Below, piece by piece: positions 25,129 to 34,476 of a DNA stretch of 42,334 nt. The position numbers and the translations under genes were made by a program. Below the pieces are notes generated by a model. That model did no database searches and had not been told where the DNA came from. It was given only the letters and a program-made list of their open reading frames with translations. Position 1 is the stretch's first letter, and the number at the start of each line of letters is the position of its first letter. The stretch comes from CAZMGY01 sp964565945 [NCBI: uncultured bacterium] (GTDB lineage: Bacteria; GCA-001730085): positions 1-42,334 of the forward strand of contig CAZMGY010000035.1 of NCBI GenBank assembly GCA_964565945.1, given 5' to 3'.

Positions 25129-26733
25129 TCAAGTTTTATCTCTAGAAGCTTTCTTTTTGGCGTGAGTGATTAAGGGTGCTTTACCTTTGGTTTTAAAGCT
25201 GGCCACGATTGTTTCGGCTAGATCAAAAGGAACCGTTACAAAGGAAAAACTATCCAAGATTTGAATGTCGCGAATTTGCTTGATGGGCACGTTGCTTTGC
25301 GATGTGATTTTTTTAAGGAGCTTGTTAGGGGTTAAATTATCTTTTTTGCCAAGGGCTACAAATAAGCGCGTTTTGCCTTTGGTGTCGACAGATTTCTTTG
25401 AAGATGACACGTCTTTAACATCTTTGTACAGGTTGGGGTTGAGAGCGTCATCAAAGGTATAATTTAGTAAGGCCGAAATGATCTTGTGAGGAGGATGCTG
25501 GCTTAAAAGTTCTTCGGCCCAATTGGTGTATCGAAGTTCTTGGGTGCTTTCTAGGTAGCGTTGAATGTCATCTTGAAACTTTTTCTTTTTAGCTTGAATA
25601 AGTTCTTGAACTTCAGGCACTTTAGATTTTTTAATATCTGTTTTGGCTATCCTTTGGATGAACATCAGTTGTTTGTATTCTCGTGGCGTGATAAAGGTGA
25701 TCGCTGTTCCCGAATTGCCAGCACGTCCTGTACGACCAATTCTGTGGACATAGGATTCGGGATCCTGAGGTAGAGAGTAATTAATCACATGGCTGAGGTT
25801 ATCGATATCGATGCCACGGGCGGCGACATCGGTGGCAATCAAAATGGTGATGTCTTGTTTGCGAAAACGTTGAAACATTTTTTCTCGCAAGTTTTGGCTG
25901 ATATCACCGTGCACACATCCAGCATCGTAGCCACGGCTATTCAAATGACTGGTGAGGGCATCGACATCTTTTTTGGTGCGACAAAAAATCAGACCGTAGA
26001 AGGCCTCTTCCATATCGAGGATACGGCATAAAGCTTCGAACTTATCGCTTTCTTGGACTTCAAAATAAATTTGTTCGGTTAAATTGCTGGTGAGTTGTTC
26101 TTTTTTGATTGTGATTTGGTGATGCTCCGGCATGTATCTTTGGGCGAGCTTTTGGACGCCCTTGGGCATTGTAGCTGAAAATAAAAAGGTTCGTTTGTCT
26201 CGAGGTGTGTGACTCATAATGTATTCCATGTCTTCAATGAAACCCATGCTGAGCATTTCGTCGGCTTCGTCTAAAATGAGATAGCGAATGTGTGATAACT
26301 TTAAGCTACCACGCTTGATGTGATCAATGATACGTCCAGGTGTGCCGACCACAATGTGAACGCCCTTTTTGAGACGACGAAGTTGTTGGTCAATGGATTG
26401 TCCCCCGTAGACGGGTAGTGTTCTCAGTTCGGACTCTCCTCTAAAGGAGTGCATTTCTTCTGAAACCTGGAGTGCCAGTTCACGTGTCGGTGCCAAAATG
26501 AGAGCCTGAATTTGGTTGATGTTAGCATCAACCAAGTCAACCAAGGGCAATCCGAAAGCGGCTGTTTTTCCTGTTCCTGTTTGAGCTTGAGCGATAAGAT
26601 CGCGCGTTTCATTCAAAAGGAAAGGAATCGATTGCATTTGAACGGGAGTAGGCTCTTCAAAGCCTTTGGCTGTAATGGCGTTAAGTGTGGCCTTAGAAAG
26701 ATTAAGGTCTTGAAAACGAATAGTATCTGTCAT
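25129..26733 (-). CDS. deaD: DEAD-box ATP-dependent RNA helicase
   Basis: A 534-residue cytoplasmic RNA helicase. Motifs in order: Q-motif GFEEPTPVQMQSIP (near 24-37), motif I AQTGTGKTA (about 49-57), PTRELA, TPGR, DEAD in LILDEADEML, SAT, RGIDI, and HRIGRTGR. The C-terminal 75 residues (TRLFVALGKKDNLTPNKLLK...) form a DbpA-type RNA-binding domain, as in CsdA/DeaD and DbpA. These helicases remodel structured RNA in ribosome assembly and in cold growth. It interrupts the aspartate-family genes and is divergent from the ApgM-like gene. Confidence 0.95.
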   Translation of the reverse strand: MTDTIRFQDLNLSKATLNAITAKGFEEPTPVQMQSIPFLLNETRDLIAQAQTGTGKTAAFGLPLVDLVDANINQIQALILAPTRELALQVSEEMHSFRGESELRTLPVYGGQSIDQQLRRLKKGVHIVVGTPGRIIDHIKRGSLKLSHIRYLILDEADEMLSMGFIEDMEYIMSHTPRDKRTFLFSATMPKGVQKLAQRYMPEHHQITIKKEQLTSNLTEQIYFEVQESDKFEALCRILDMEEAFYGLIFCRTKKDVDALTSHLNSRGYDAGCVHGDISQNLREKMFQRFRKQDITILIATDVAARGIDIDNLSHVINYSLPQDPESYVHRIGRTGRAGNSGTAITFITPREYKQLMFIQRIAKTDIKKSKVPEVQELIQAKKKKFQDDIQRYLESTQELRYTNWAEELLSQHPPHKIISALLNYTFDDALNPNLYKDVKDVSSSKKSVDTKGKTRLFVALGKKDNLTPNKLLKKITSQSNVPIKQIRDIQILDSFSFVTVPFDLAETIVASFKTKGKAPLITHAKKKASRDKT

Positions 26734-26905
26734 GAAAGTCTCTTTGTGTTTAGATGTGGTTTATTGATCTGTTACTTTTGTACTATATTATATAATAAAA
26801 ATAAAATAATTGCATAAAAAACATGTTTATTCATAAAAAAAAATATTTTCGGTTTTGTTCTAAGTCGTCCCGACCTAAAAGGCACGAGTTTTTTTTGTAT
26901 TTTCT

Positions 26906-26914
26906 TGGTATAAT
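26906..26914 (+). promoter_or_regulatory. Extended -10 promoter for the ApgM-like gene
   Basis: TGG followed by perfect TATAAT (26909-26914) lies 10 bases before ATG 26925. Transcription would start only a few bases from the start codon, giving a very short or absent leader. Same TGnTATAAT layout as before lysC and valS. Confidence 0.6.
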
Positions 26915-26924
26915 CGCAGGCATT

Positions 26925-28112
26925 ATGAAGTATATCATTATTTGTTTAGATGGGATGTCCGATCATCCTGTGGAGATCTTGGGTGGCAAGACACCTGTTC
27001 AAGTGGCTCAAACACCTAACTTGGATCGCCTGGTGCAGCAAGGCGTGGTTGGTGCGATGCAAAACACGCCTCCAGGTCTTAAAGCTGGTAGCGATGTGTG
27101 TAATTTGTCTTTATTGGGCTATGATTGCGTGGGTTTTTATTCGGGTCGAGCACCCTATGAGGCCGCTAGTATGGGCATTGAGCAACAAGAGCACGAAGTG
27201 GTTTTTCGTTGCAATCTGGTTAATATTGTTGATGAAATAATGGTTGATTTTAGTGCGGGCCATATTGATTCATCTACAGCGGCGCCTTTGATTGAGGTGC
27301 TCAATCAGGAATTGTCCGAAGAAGGTTTGCGCTTTTATCCAGGTATTGGTTATCGTCATATTCTTTTAATCGACACGCGCAAGTATACCTATGATTTTAA
27401 AAAGTTGAACTGCACGCCACCTCACGACATTATGGGGCAAAACGTGGAGGTTCATTGGCCAAAGGGTGAAGGTGAAGAGTTGATAGACCGTTTGATGCGG
27501 GCTTCTCAGACCGTTTTGGCCAAGTATCCGAACAATCAGGGGTGCGAATATCCAGCCAATAGTATTTGGCTGTGGGGTCAAGGCGTTAAGCCTGAAGTGG
27601 AACCTTTCTTTGACAAGTTTGGCTTGCGCGGTAGCGTGATTTCGGCGGTGGATTTGGTTCGGGGGATTGGCCAATTGGCTCAATTAGATGTTCTCAATGT
27701 GCCTGGAATCACTGGCTATTACGATACCGACTATGCGGCCAAGGGCTGCTATGCCATCGACAGTCTTAACGACAAAGATTTCATTTTTGTTCATATTGAA
27801 GCCACGGATGAAGCGGGCCATAATGGCGATCACGTTGAGAAAGTGCGAGCGATTAAAAATGCCGATGCCAAAGTGATTGGCCCTCTGATGGAGGCGATGG
27901 AGGGTCGTGAATATCGTATGTTGGTGGCTCCAGACCACCCGACGCCAGTGGCCTTGCGCACGCATACTGAAGAGTATGTTCCTTTCGTGATGGCGGGCAC
28001 TGGGATTGAACAAGATGGGTGTCGCCCCTACGACGAAAATATCTTAACCGCTCAAGATGTGCCACGTTATGACCGCGGACATAAGCTGATTGCCGAGTTT
28101 CTAGCCCCTTAA
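26925..28112 (+). CDS. ApgM-like phosphoglycerate-mutase family protein, probable homoserine kinase
   Basis: A 395-residue alkaline-phosphatase-superfamily protein of the archaeal-type cofactor-independent phosphoglycerate mutase group. Seen: metal-site start YIIICLDGMSDHP, MQNTPPGLKAGSDVCNLSLLGYD with the catalytic serine, YSGRAPYEAASMGI, FIFVHIEATDEAGHNGD, and LVAPDHPTPVALRTHT. The start at 26925 is chosen because an earlier in-frame start (26823) lies upstream of the TATAAT at 26909. A subfamily (TIGR02535) of just this size is proposed to be homoserine kinase, since it sits with hom and thrC in genomes without thrB. Here hom, thrC and lysC are all close. Glycolytic mutase activity remains the alternative. 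Its end overlaps convergent cimA by 4 bases. Confidence 0.82.
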   Translation: MKYIIICLDGMSDHPVEILGGKTPVQVAQTPNLDRLVQQGVVGAMQNTPPGLKAGSDVCNLSLLGYDCVGFYSGRAPYEAASMGIEQQEHEVVFRCNLVNIVDEIMVDFSAGHIDSSTAAPLIEVLNQELSEEGLRFYPGIGYRHILLIDTRKYTYDFKKLNCTPPHDIMGQNVEVHWPKGEGEELIDRLMRASQTVLAKYPNNQGCEYPANSIWLWGQGVKPEVEPFFDKFGLRGSVISAVDLVRGIGQLAQLDVLNVPGITGYYDTDYAAKGCYAIDSLNDKDFIFVHIEATDEAGHNGDHVEKVRAIKNADAKVIGPLMEAMEGREYRMLVAPDHPTPVALRTHTEEYVPFVMAGTGIEQDGCRPYDENILTAQDVPRYDRGHKLIAEFLAP

Positions 28113-29683
28113 TTTTTTTTATGAAGTTTGTACTCAACGCTATCCAAAAGGGCGAGCCAGCTGGCCTCAATAATGTTTTCTGATACCCCGACTGTCGACC
28201 AGGATTGATGTCCATCGCGAGATTTAATCAGAACGCGTACTTTAGCCGCCGTAGCGTCTTGCCCATTCAGAACACGCACTTTATAATCGACCAAGTGCAT
28301 TTCGGCAAGTTTAGGATAGTAAGCCAAAAGAGCTTTGCGCAAAGCCTGATCCAAAGCGTTAATAGGGCCAGCCCCATCGGCAACCACATGCTCGCGTGCC
28401 CCTTTTACACGCATATCCACAGTCGCTTCGGCAATCATAATGCCCTCGAGATTATGGCGAATAACCGTGCGGTAATCGCGCACATCAAAGAAGGTTTTGT
28501 GCTTACCCAGAATACGATCCATTAATAGCTTAAGTGATGCATCGGCCCCTTCAAACGAATAATCTTCGTTCTCGAGTTGCTTCACTCGCTCCAAAATCGT
28601 GGTAATTTCTTCGGAGGTCTCTTCCAAATCTAAATCAAAAGCCAGTGCTTTAAGCGCAATATTGCTTTTACCCGATAACTCCGAAATCAAGATACGACGC
28701 TTGTTGCCCACCACTTCAGGCTCAATATGCTCAAAGGTTTGAGGGTTTTTCTTGACGGCGTTCACATGCATGCCCCCTTTGTGGGCAAACGCACTGTACC
28801 CAACATAGGCTTGTTTGTCGTTAGGAACCATATTGGCCAATTCACTCACATAGTAAGACACATTCATCAGTTGCTTGAGCGTACGTTTGGTCATGCATTT
28901 ATGGTCCATTTTAAGAATCAAGTTAGGAATGATTGAGCAGAGGTTGGCATTACCACAACGTTCTCCATAACCGTTGATGGTTCCTTGCACCTGTGTTGCC
29001 CCAGCATCAACAGCGGCCAAGCTATTAGCCACCGCCACTTCCGAATCATTATGACAATGAATTCCGACGGGCACAGAAAAACGCTCCACTACTTCGGCCA
29101 CACGATCACGGATTTCGAACGGCATCCGCCCTCCGTTGGTGTCGCACAGAACGAGCCAATCGGCCCCTCCGTTGACTGCCGCTTGCAATGTTTGCAAGGC
29201 ATACTCGGGATTGGCTACCGCCCCATCAAAAAAGTGTTCGGCATCATAAATCACTTCGTGACCGTGATCTTTTAAATATTTAACGGAACTCTCAATGATT
29301 TTCGAATTGTTGTTCAACGTTGTTTTCAAAACCTCGGTTACATGAAAATCCCAGGTTTTTCCAAAAATGGTCATTACGGGCGCTTCGGATTCCAAAAGCA
29401 TATTCAAATTAGCATCTTTGCCTGGAGTGATACCCTTGCGATGTGTGCTACCAAAGGCAGCCACTTTAGCATGTTTAAGCGATTCTTTTTTGATTTGGTT
29501 AAAAAAGTGTGCATCCTTAGGATTCGATCCAGGCCAACCGCCTTCGATAAAGTCAATGCCAAGTGCATCCAGTTTTTTGGCCACCTTGATTTTGTTTTCA
29601 CCGTTAAAAGAGACACCTTCCCCTTGGCTTCCATCGCGAAGCGTTGTGTCGTAAATGTAAATTTTTTGATTTTTTGCACTCAT
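28109..29683 (-). CDS. cimA: Citramalate synthase
   Basis: A protein of 524 residues that condenses pyruvate with acetyl-CoA to (R)-citramalate, opening a threonine-independent route to isoleucine. It belongs to the HMGL-like DRE-TIM superfamily: IYIYDTTLRDGSQGEGVSFN, GWPGSNPKD, VLCDTNGGRMP, and GIHCHNDSEVAVANSLAAV with metal-binding HCHND. The C-terminal part is the LeuA-dimer/allosteric domain (GPINALDQALRKAL). Length fits the long CimA type rather than LeuA. ATG at 29681-29683 is preferred; a GTG 21 bases earlier (29704) with GAGGGG is possible. Follows lysC on the minus strand after about 80 bases. Confidence 0.93.
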   Translation of the reverse strand: MSAKNQKIYIYDTTLRDGSQGEGVSFNGENKIKVAKKLDALGIDFIEGGWPGSNPKDAHFFNQIKKESLKHAKVAAFGSTHRKGITPGKDANLNMLLESEAPVMTIFGKTWDFHVTEVLKTTLNNNSKIIESSVKYLKDHGHEVIYDAEHFFDGAVANPEYALQTLQAAVNGGADWLVLCDTNGGRMPFEIRDRVAEVVERFSVPVGIHCHNDSEVAVANSLAAVDAGATQVQGTINGYGERCGNANLCSIIPNLILKMDHKCMTKRTLKQLMNVSYYVSELANMVPNDKQAYVGYSAFAHKGGMHVNAVKKNPQTFEHIEPEVVGNKRRILISELSGKSNIALKALAFDLDLEETSEEITTILERVKQLENEDYSFEGADASLKLLMDRILGKHKTFFDVRDYRTVIRHNLEGIMIAEATVDMRVKGAREHVVADGAGPINALDQALRKALLAYYPKLAEMHLVDYKVRVLNGQDATAAKVRVLIKSRDGHQSWSTVGVSENIIEASWLALLDSVEYKLHKKN

Positions 29684-29763
29684 AACAAACCTATCTATAC
29701 CCACCCCTCAGGTCAGTAAGGACAAAGGTATTCATGTTTTTTATTATTCCACCGTTAGTAGTA

Positions 29764-30981
29764 TTATTTCTCCAATTCAAAAATCTTATGCAAAGCTTGA
29801 ACCGCCAACTGACCTTGTGATTCGTCAATCACGCAAGAAATTTTAATTTCCGAAGTGCTAATCATTTCAATGTTGATTTTTTCATCGGCCAAACAACGAA
29901 ATATTTTGGCGGCAACTCCCACGTGTCGACGCATACCTACACCCACCACCGAAATTTTGGCAATGTTTTTTTTGCACACCACATCTTGGGCATGCAACTT
30001 TCGAACCATATCTTGAGATACAATCATCGCTGCTTGCAAATCATCCTTCGGGATGGTGAACGAAATATCCGTAAAGTCTTCCAGGCTGATATTCTGAATA
30101 ATCACATCAATGTTGATATGGGCTTCCGCCAAAGCGGTGAAAATTTGAGCCGCCATACCAGGTTGATCAGGAACCTTCACGATAGTAAGTTTAGCTTCGT
30201 TTTTGTTCAAAGCAATCCCAGTGATAAGCACGTCTTCCATAGCATGAACCTCCTTTGTGATCAATGTGCCTGGGCCATCTTCGAAGCTCGAACGCACATA
30301 AATATCCAGGCCATATTTTTGAGCAAATTCCACTGAGCGTGAATGCAGCACCTTCGCACCCATACTGGCTAATTCCAACATTTCCTCATAAGCAATTTTA
30401 TCCAAACGTTTGGCCTCAGAAACAAGCTGTGGATCGGTGGTGTAAACACCGTCAACATCGGTGAAAATATCGCAATGATCGGCTTCTAATACAACCGCAA
30501 GCGCCACCGCAGACAGGTCTGAACCACCACGACCTAATGTGGTGATATCAAAATGTTCATTGATCCCTTGAAAGCCTGCCACAATCACAACTTTGTCTTC
30601 CTTAAGACTTTGTTGAATTCGCTCGGTTCCAATATTTACAATGCGTGCTTTATTGTGCACCGCATCGGTGCGAAAACTCACTTGAGCGGCATTAAAAGAA
30701 ATCGCCTCATGGCCTATTTCTTGAATCGCCATCGCCAAAAGAGCGATCGAGATCTGCTCTCCCGAAGCCAACAACATATCCATCTCTCGGGCACAGGGGG
30801 TCTGAGAAATTTCACGTGACAAAGACACCAACTGATCGGTGGTCTTACCCATAGCCGACACAACTACCACAATGTTTTTGCCCTGCTCCTTGGCTTTGCT
30901 CACGCGACGAGCCACGTTTTTAATTTTATCCGAAGTTCCTAGCGAGGAGCCTCCGTATTTATGCACAACCAGCAAACTCAT
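29764..30981 (-). CDS. lysC: Aspartate kinase
   Basis: A 405-residue monofunctional aspartokinase, first step of the lysine, threonine and methionine route. Seen: VHKYGGSSLGTSDKI, VVSAMGKTTDQLV, GFQGINEHFDITTLGRGGSDLSAVALA, FTDVDGVYTTDP and the C-terminal tandem ACT domains (VPDQPGMAAQIFTALAEAHIN; VVGVGMRRHVGVAAKIFRCL) that sense lysine or threonine. Probably co-transcribed with cimA. No lysine riboswitch-like leader is evident. Confidence 0.97.
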   Translation of the reverse strand: MSLLVVHKYGGSSLGTSDKIKNVARRVSKAKEQGKNIVVVVSAMGKTTDQLVSLSREISQTPCAREMDMLLASGEQISIALLAMAIQEIGHEAISFNAAQVSFRTDAVHNKARIVNIGTERIQQSLKEDKVVIVAGFQGINEHFDITTLGRGGSDLSAVALAVVLEADHCDIFTDVDGVYTTDPQLVSEAKRLDKIAYEEMLELASMGAKVLHSRSVEFAQKYGLDIYVRSSFEDGPGTLITKEVHAMEDVLITGIALNKNEAKLTIVKVPDQPGMAAQIFTALAEAHINIDVIIQNISLEDFTDISFTIPKDDLQAAMIVSQDMVRKLHAQDVVCKKNIAKISVVGVGMRRHVGVAAKIFRCLADEKINIEMISTSEIKISCVIDESQGQLAVQALHKIFELEK

Positions 30982-31026
30982 TGAACGAGATCCTTTATTC
31001 AGCTTTATTCTATAAAAAAAACATTT

Positions 31027-31035
31027 ATTATATCA
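31027..31035 (-). promoter_or_regulatory. Extended -10 promoter for lysC-cimA
   Basis: Minus-strand TGATATAAT (TGn plus TATAAT) ends about 46 bases before the lysC start codon. Confidence 0.6.
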
Positions 31036-31587
31036 TGCTTTTGGCTTAAGCTGAACGTCTCCCCATGTAGTCGTTTCAAAGCGTCATTTTATGGTTCAAC
31101 AATGCCCTTCACATGACCAAAATCCGCAAAAATCACATATCACTAAAAATGGATTTATCAAAAACAGAATCGGTTGAAATACCTTGTAATATCAATGAGT
31201 TACCACAATTAATGCAGGGCTAAGATTTGTCGAATTTGAAAGGTTAGGAGTTTTATAAAATTTATGAAATGAGTGAAAGGATATTGGGGCAATATTAGGA
31301 GTAAAAAAGATAAAAACACAAAACATCTATTGATCCGCAATAGCACAGTGGAATTGGGTATCTTTACAGCGCAATCTTGGGATAAAAACATATTTAATAA
31401 TTGACGCTTTAAAACATATTGATCAGATGTTGTTTGTCGACTTTAGTGATGAACTGTAGCTGCTTCAATAGCGGTTTGAACAAGCGAGCTATGTTTTTGA
31501 GGTTATTGTGTCGAAGTCTCGACTGGATAGATAGTCTTAATCTGTTTTAATTAGTGATGGATTAATTTCGAAACAGGTCTGTTTGTG
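31036..31587. other. Gene-free interval between lysC and valS
   Basis: No intact gene. Plus-strand fragments such as STVELGIFTAQSWDKNIF (about 31340-31400) and RFEQASYVFEVIVSKSRL (about 31470-31525) look protein-like but are separated by stops and shifts, so the interval may hold an old unrecognised relic. No T-box consensus (GGTGGNACC) precedes valS. Confidence 0.4.
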
Positions 31588-31596
31588 TGCTATAAT
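31588..31596 (+). promoter_or_regulatory. Extended -10 promoter for valS
   Basis: TGC plus perfect TATAAT (31591-31596), 36 bases before the valS ATG. Confidence 0.65.
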
Positions 31597-31631
31597 AAGG
31601 TTTTTGTGAGCAATTCAAAGATGTGAATATC

Positions 31632-34247
31632 ATGGCTAAATTGAATAAAATTTATAATCCTAAAGAGATCGAACAAAAGTGGTACCAAAACTCTGTTGAT
31701 AAGGGCTATTTCCATTCAGATGAATCCTCTGGAAAGCCTCCTTATACGATTGTGATTCCTCCTCCTAATGTGACAGGGGTTTTGCATATGGGTCATGCAC
31801 TTAATAATACCATCCAAGATATTTTGATACGCTACTATCGCATGAAGGGGCACAATGCTTTGTGGATGCCAGGGACCGATCATGCTGGGATTGCCACTCA
31901 GAATGTGGTGGAACGCAAGCTCAAAAAAGAGGGGAAACGTAAAGAAGATTTGGGTCGTGATGCTTTTATTGAAGATGTTTGGGATTGGAAAGCACACCAT
32001 GGGGGTGTGATTATCAATCAACTTAAAACTTTGGGGGCTTCCTGTGATTGGGATCGAGAGCGATTCACCATGGATGAAGGACTTTCCGATGCGGTGCGTT
32101 GCTGTTTTCATGATTTGTATCATAAAGATTTGGTTTACCGTGGGAATTACATCACCAATTGGTGTCCAAGGTGTCAGACGGCTTTATCGGACGAAGAGTC
32201 AGAACATAAAGATGTGAAAGGGGCTTTTTATTATTTGCGCTATCCGATCGAAGGAAGCGATGAGTTCATTGAGATTGCTACCACGCGTCCCGAGACGATG
32301 TTTGGAGATACCGCCGTGGCGATGAATCCGAATGATGAGCGCTATCAGCACCTTAAAGGCAAGCGTGTAATTTTGCCGATCATTAACAAGAGCATTCCTT
32401 TGATCGAAAATGAGCATGTCGATCCCGAGTTTGGAACTGGCTTGGTGAAGGTGACACCCGCGCACGACCCTAATGACTTTGAAATGGGACAAATCCACGA
32501 TCTTGAGTTGGTTAGTGTGATGACTGGTGATGCCAAGATGGAACAGGCAGGTCCCTATGAGGGTATGGATCGCTTTGAGTGTCGCAAGCAACTGGTCGAA
32601 GATTTGAAAGAGCAAGGTCTATTGCTTAAAGTGGAAGATCATGATCATTCTGTAGGGCACTGTTATCGTTGTGATACGGTGGTGGAGCCTCGAGCATCGA
32701 AACAGTGGTTTGTGCGCATGAAACCTCTGGCCGAAAAAGCTTTAGCTGCCGAAGCGGCTGGAAAAGTGAAATTTTATCCCGAAAAATGGCGCAAAATTTA
32801 TGTACACTGGCTGAGCAACATACGTGATTGGTGCATTTCGCGTCAGATTTGGTGGGGTCATCAGATCCCAGTGTGGTATTGTGGCGATTGTGAAGCCCAG
32901 ACGGTGACGCTTGAAGACCCTACGGTGTGTTCGTCGTGTGGTTCTGAAAACTTAACTCAAGAAACCGATGTGTTGGACACGTGGTTTTCGTCGTGGCTCT
33001 GGCCTTTTTCCACGTTAGGTTGGCCCGAGAAAACGAAAGATCTCGAAACCTTTTATCCGACGCAGACTTTGGTGACGGCGCCTGATATTTTATTCTTTTG
33101 GGTGTCGCGGATGATTATGGCTGGCTTAGAGTTTATGGGCGAGGTTCCCTTTAAAGATGTATATTTGCATGGTGTGGTGCGTGACGAGCAAGGTCGCAAA
33201 ATGAGCAAATCGTTGGGAAACTCGATTGATCCTTTGGAGGCGATCGAAGAATACAGTGCTGATGCCTTGCGTTTTAGTTTAATGATGTTGGCTCCGTTAG
33301 GGCACGACCTGCAGTTGTCGCAAGATAAGTTTGTGTTGGGGCGTAATTTTGCCAACAAAATTTGGAATGCGGCCCGTTACTTGCTTATGAATGTGGACAA
33401 AGAATTTGACCGTGGGATCAAAGTTGAGTTGATGGATGTAATTGATCACTGGATTGTTTCTCGTTTGAATACAATGTTGAGGTCGGTGAGTACACAAATC
33501 GAAAAGTTTCGTTTCAACGATGCCGTGACCAGCATTTATGACTTTCTTTGGCACGACTTTTGCGATTGGTATTTGGAGATGATCAAAGATCGAATGGATC
33601 AAAACAATACCCAGCAGGTGGCCTTAAATGTTTTGGAACAAACCTTGTGTGCTTTGCACCCGATTATGCCTTTTGTGACCGAAGAGATATGGAGCCTTTT
33701 ACCCTTGCGTAAGGACAGCGAGTCGATTGTGGTGGCGGCGTGGCCCAAAGCAGATGCTACCATGATTAATCCTGAGATTGAAGCACAATTTGCAATGATC
33801 AAAGATATCATTCAGGCGGCGCGCAATGTGCGTCGAGAGCTCAACTTGCCTCTTAAGCAAGAGTTGGACTTGGTAGTCAGTTGCGAACAAGAGCAAGATC
33901 AAAACCGCCTTCAAAAGCGGGCGGATGTGATTATTAAGTTGGCTAAGCTGTCTGCATTGGACGTGGTGGTTAAAGGGGAGAAGCTCAGGGATTCCCGAGC
34001 GATTGTCCGCGAATATGGAACGGTTTACGTAAAGCTAAAAAATTTGATTGACACTGAAGTCGAAAAGGAGCGCCTTCATAAAGAGGTAGACAAAGTGAAT
34101 GGCGAAATCAAACTTTTGGTGAAAAAATTATCGAATCAAGGCTTTGTGGCCAAGGCTCCAGAAAAGGTGATTCAGAAGGAAAGAGACAAACAAGCCATTT
34201 ATGAGCAACTGAAAGATCAATTGTTAGAGCAGTTAGGGGCTTTTTAA
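31632..34247 (+). CDS. valS: Valyl-tRNA synthetase
   Basis: An 871-residue class I aminoacyl-tRNA synthetase charging tRNA-Val. Seen: PPPNVTGVLHMGHALNNTIQ with the HIGH-type motif HMGH, the editing-domain TTRPETMFGDTAVAMNP, SKQWFVRM, WCISRQIWWGHQIPVWYC, KMSKS in GRKMSKSLGNSIDPLE, and a C-terminal coiled coil (LIDTEVEKERLHKEVDKVNG...) that contacts tRNA. ATG 31632 is preferred to the in-frame GTG at 31623. A zinc-like Cys set (YCGDC, CSSCG) is present in the insert. Confidence 0.98.
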   Translation: MAKLNKIYNPKEIEQKWYQNSVDKGYFHSDESSGKPPYTIVIPPPNVTGVLHMGHALNNTIQDILIRYYRMKGHNALWMPGTDHAGIATQNVVERKLKKEGKRKEDLGRDAFIEDVWDWKAHHGGVIINQLKTLGASCDWDRERFTMDEGLSDAVRCCFHDLYHKDLVYRGNYITNWCPRCQTALSDEESEHKDVKGAFYYLRYPIEGSDEFIEIATTRPETMFGDTAVAMNPNDERYQHLKGKRVILPIINKSIPLIENEHVDPEFGTGLVKVTPAHDPNDFEMGQIHDLELVSVMTGDAKMEQAGPYEGMDRFECRKQLVEDLKEQGLLLKVEDHDHSVGHCYRCDTVVEPRASKQWFVRMKPLAEKALAAEAAGKVKFYPEKWRKIYVHWLSNIRDWCISRQIWWGHQIPVWYCGDCEAQTVTLEDPTVCSSCGSENLTQETDVLDTWFSSWLWPFSTLGWPEKTKDLETFYPTQTLVTAPDILFFWVSRMIMAGLEFMGEVPFKDVYLHGVVRDEQGRKMSKSLGNSIDPLEAIEEYSADALRFSLMMLAPLGHDLQLSQDKFVLGRNFANKIWNAARYLLMNVDKEFDRGIKVELMDVIDHWIVSRLNTMLRSVSTQIEKFRFNDAVTSIYDFLWHDFCDWYLEMIKDRMDQNNTQQVALNVLEQTLCALHPIMPFVTEEIWSLLPLRKDSESIVVAAWPKADATMINPEIEAQFAMIKDIIQAARNVRRELNLPLKQELDLVVSCEQEQDQNRLQKRADVIIKLAKLSALDVVVKGEKLRDSRAIVREYGTVYVKLKNLIDTEVEKERLHKEVDKVNGEIKLLVKKLSNQGFVAKAPEKVIQKERDKQAIYEQLKDQLLEQLGAF

Positions 34248-34256
34248 AGGGTTAAA

Positions 34257-34424
34257 GTGAACGAAGACTCAGGAAGGTCAATGCCTTCTGACGCTCGACG
34301 ATGGCAACCATTCGGCGATGCGGTGACTATGAAAGGTCCTTGTCGTGGCGTTTACTTGCCTCCGCAGTACTGCACGAACTTCATAGTTTTGAATCCCAAC
34401 AACCGTGTTGCCTGTTTTTTGTGA
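34257..34424 (+). other. Short open frame or structured RNA after valS
   Basis: Directly after valS a GTG at 34257 opens a 55-codon frame (SDARRWQPFGDAVTMKGP, GVYLPPQYCTNFIVLNPN) ending at TGA 34422-34424. The same DNA is rich in hairpins: AAGG/CCTT near 34276, CGATGG/CCATtCG near 34300, a long-range ACTATGAA (34326-34333) with TTCATAGT, enclosing GTCGTG/CACGA. The end has CAACA-ACCG-TGTTG then TTTTTT, a weak terminator. Whether this is a small protein, a non-coding RNA or valS 3' UTR cannot be decided here. Confidence 0.4.
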
Positions 34425-34476
34425 TCAACTGTATGATAAAGATGCCTTATTATTGTTCCTCATGCAAGCGTGGGGC

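Noticed and set aside
26823-26924. Longer N-terminus for the ApgM-like protein
   Set aside because: The extra residues are basic and not part of the family, and a perfect extended -10 lies downstream of that start.
30982-31026. Lysine riboswitch before lysC
   Set aside because: Only about 45 bases lie between promoter and start codon, too short for it.
31400-31631. T-box leader before valS
   Set aside because: No GGTGGNACC element and no terminator/antiterminator pair seen.
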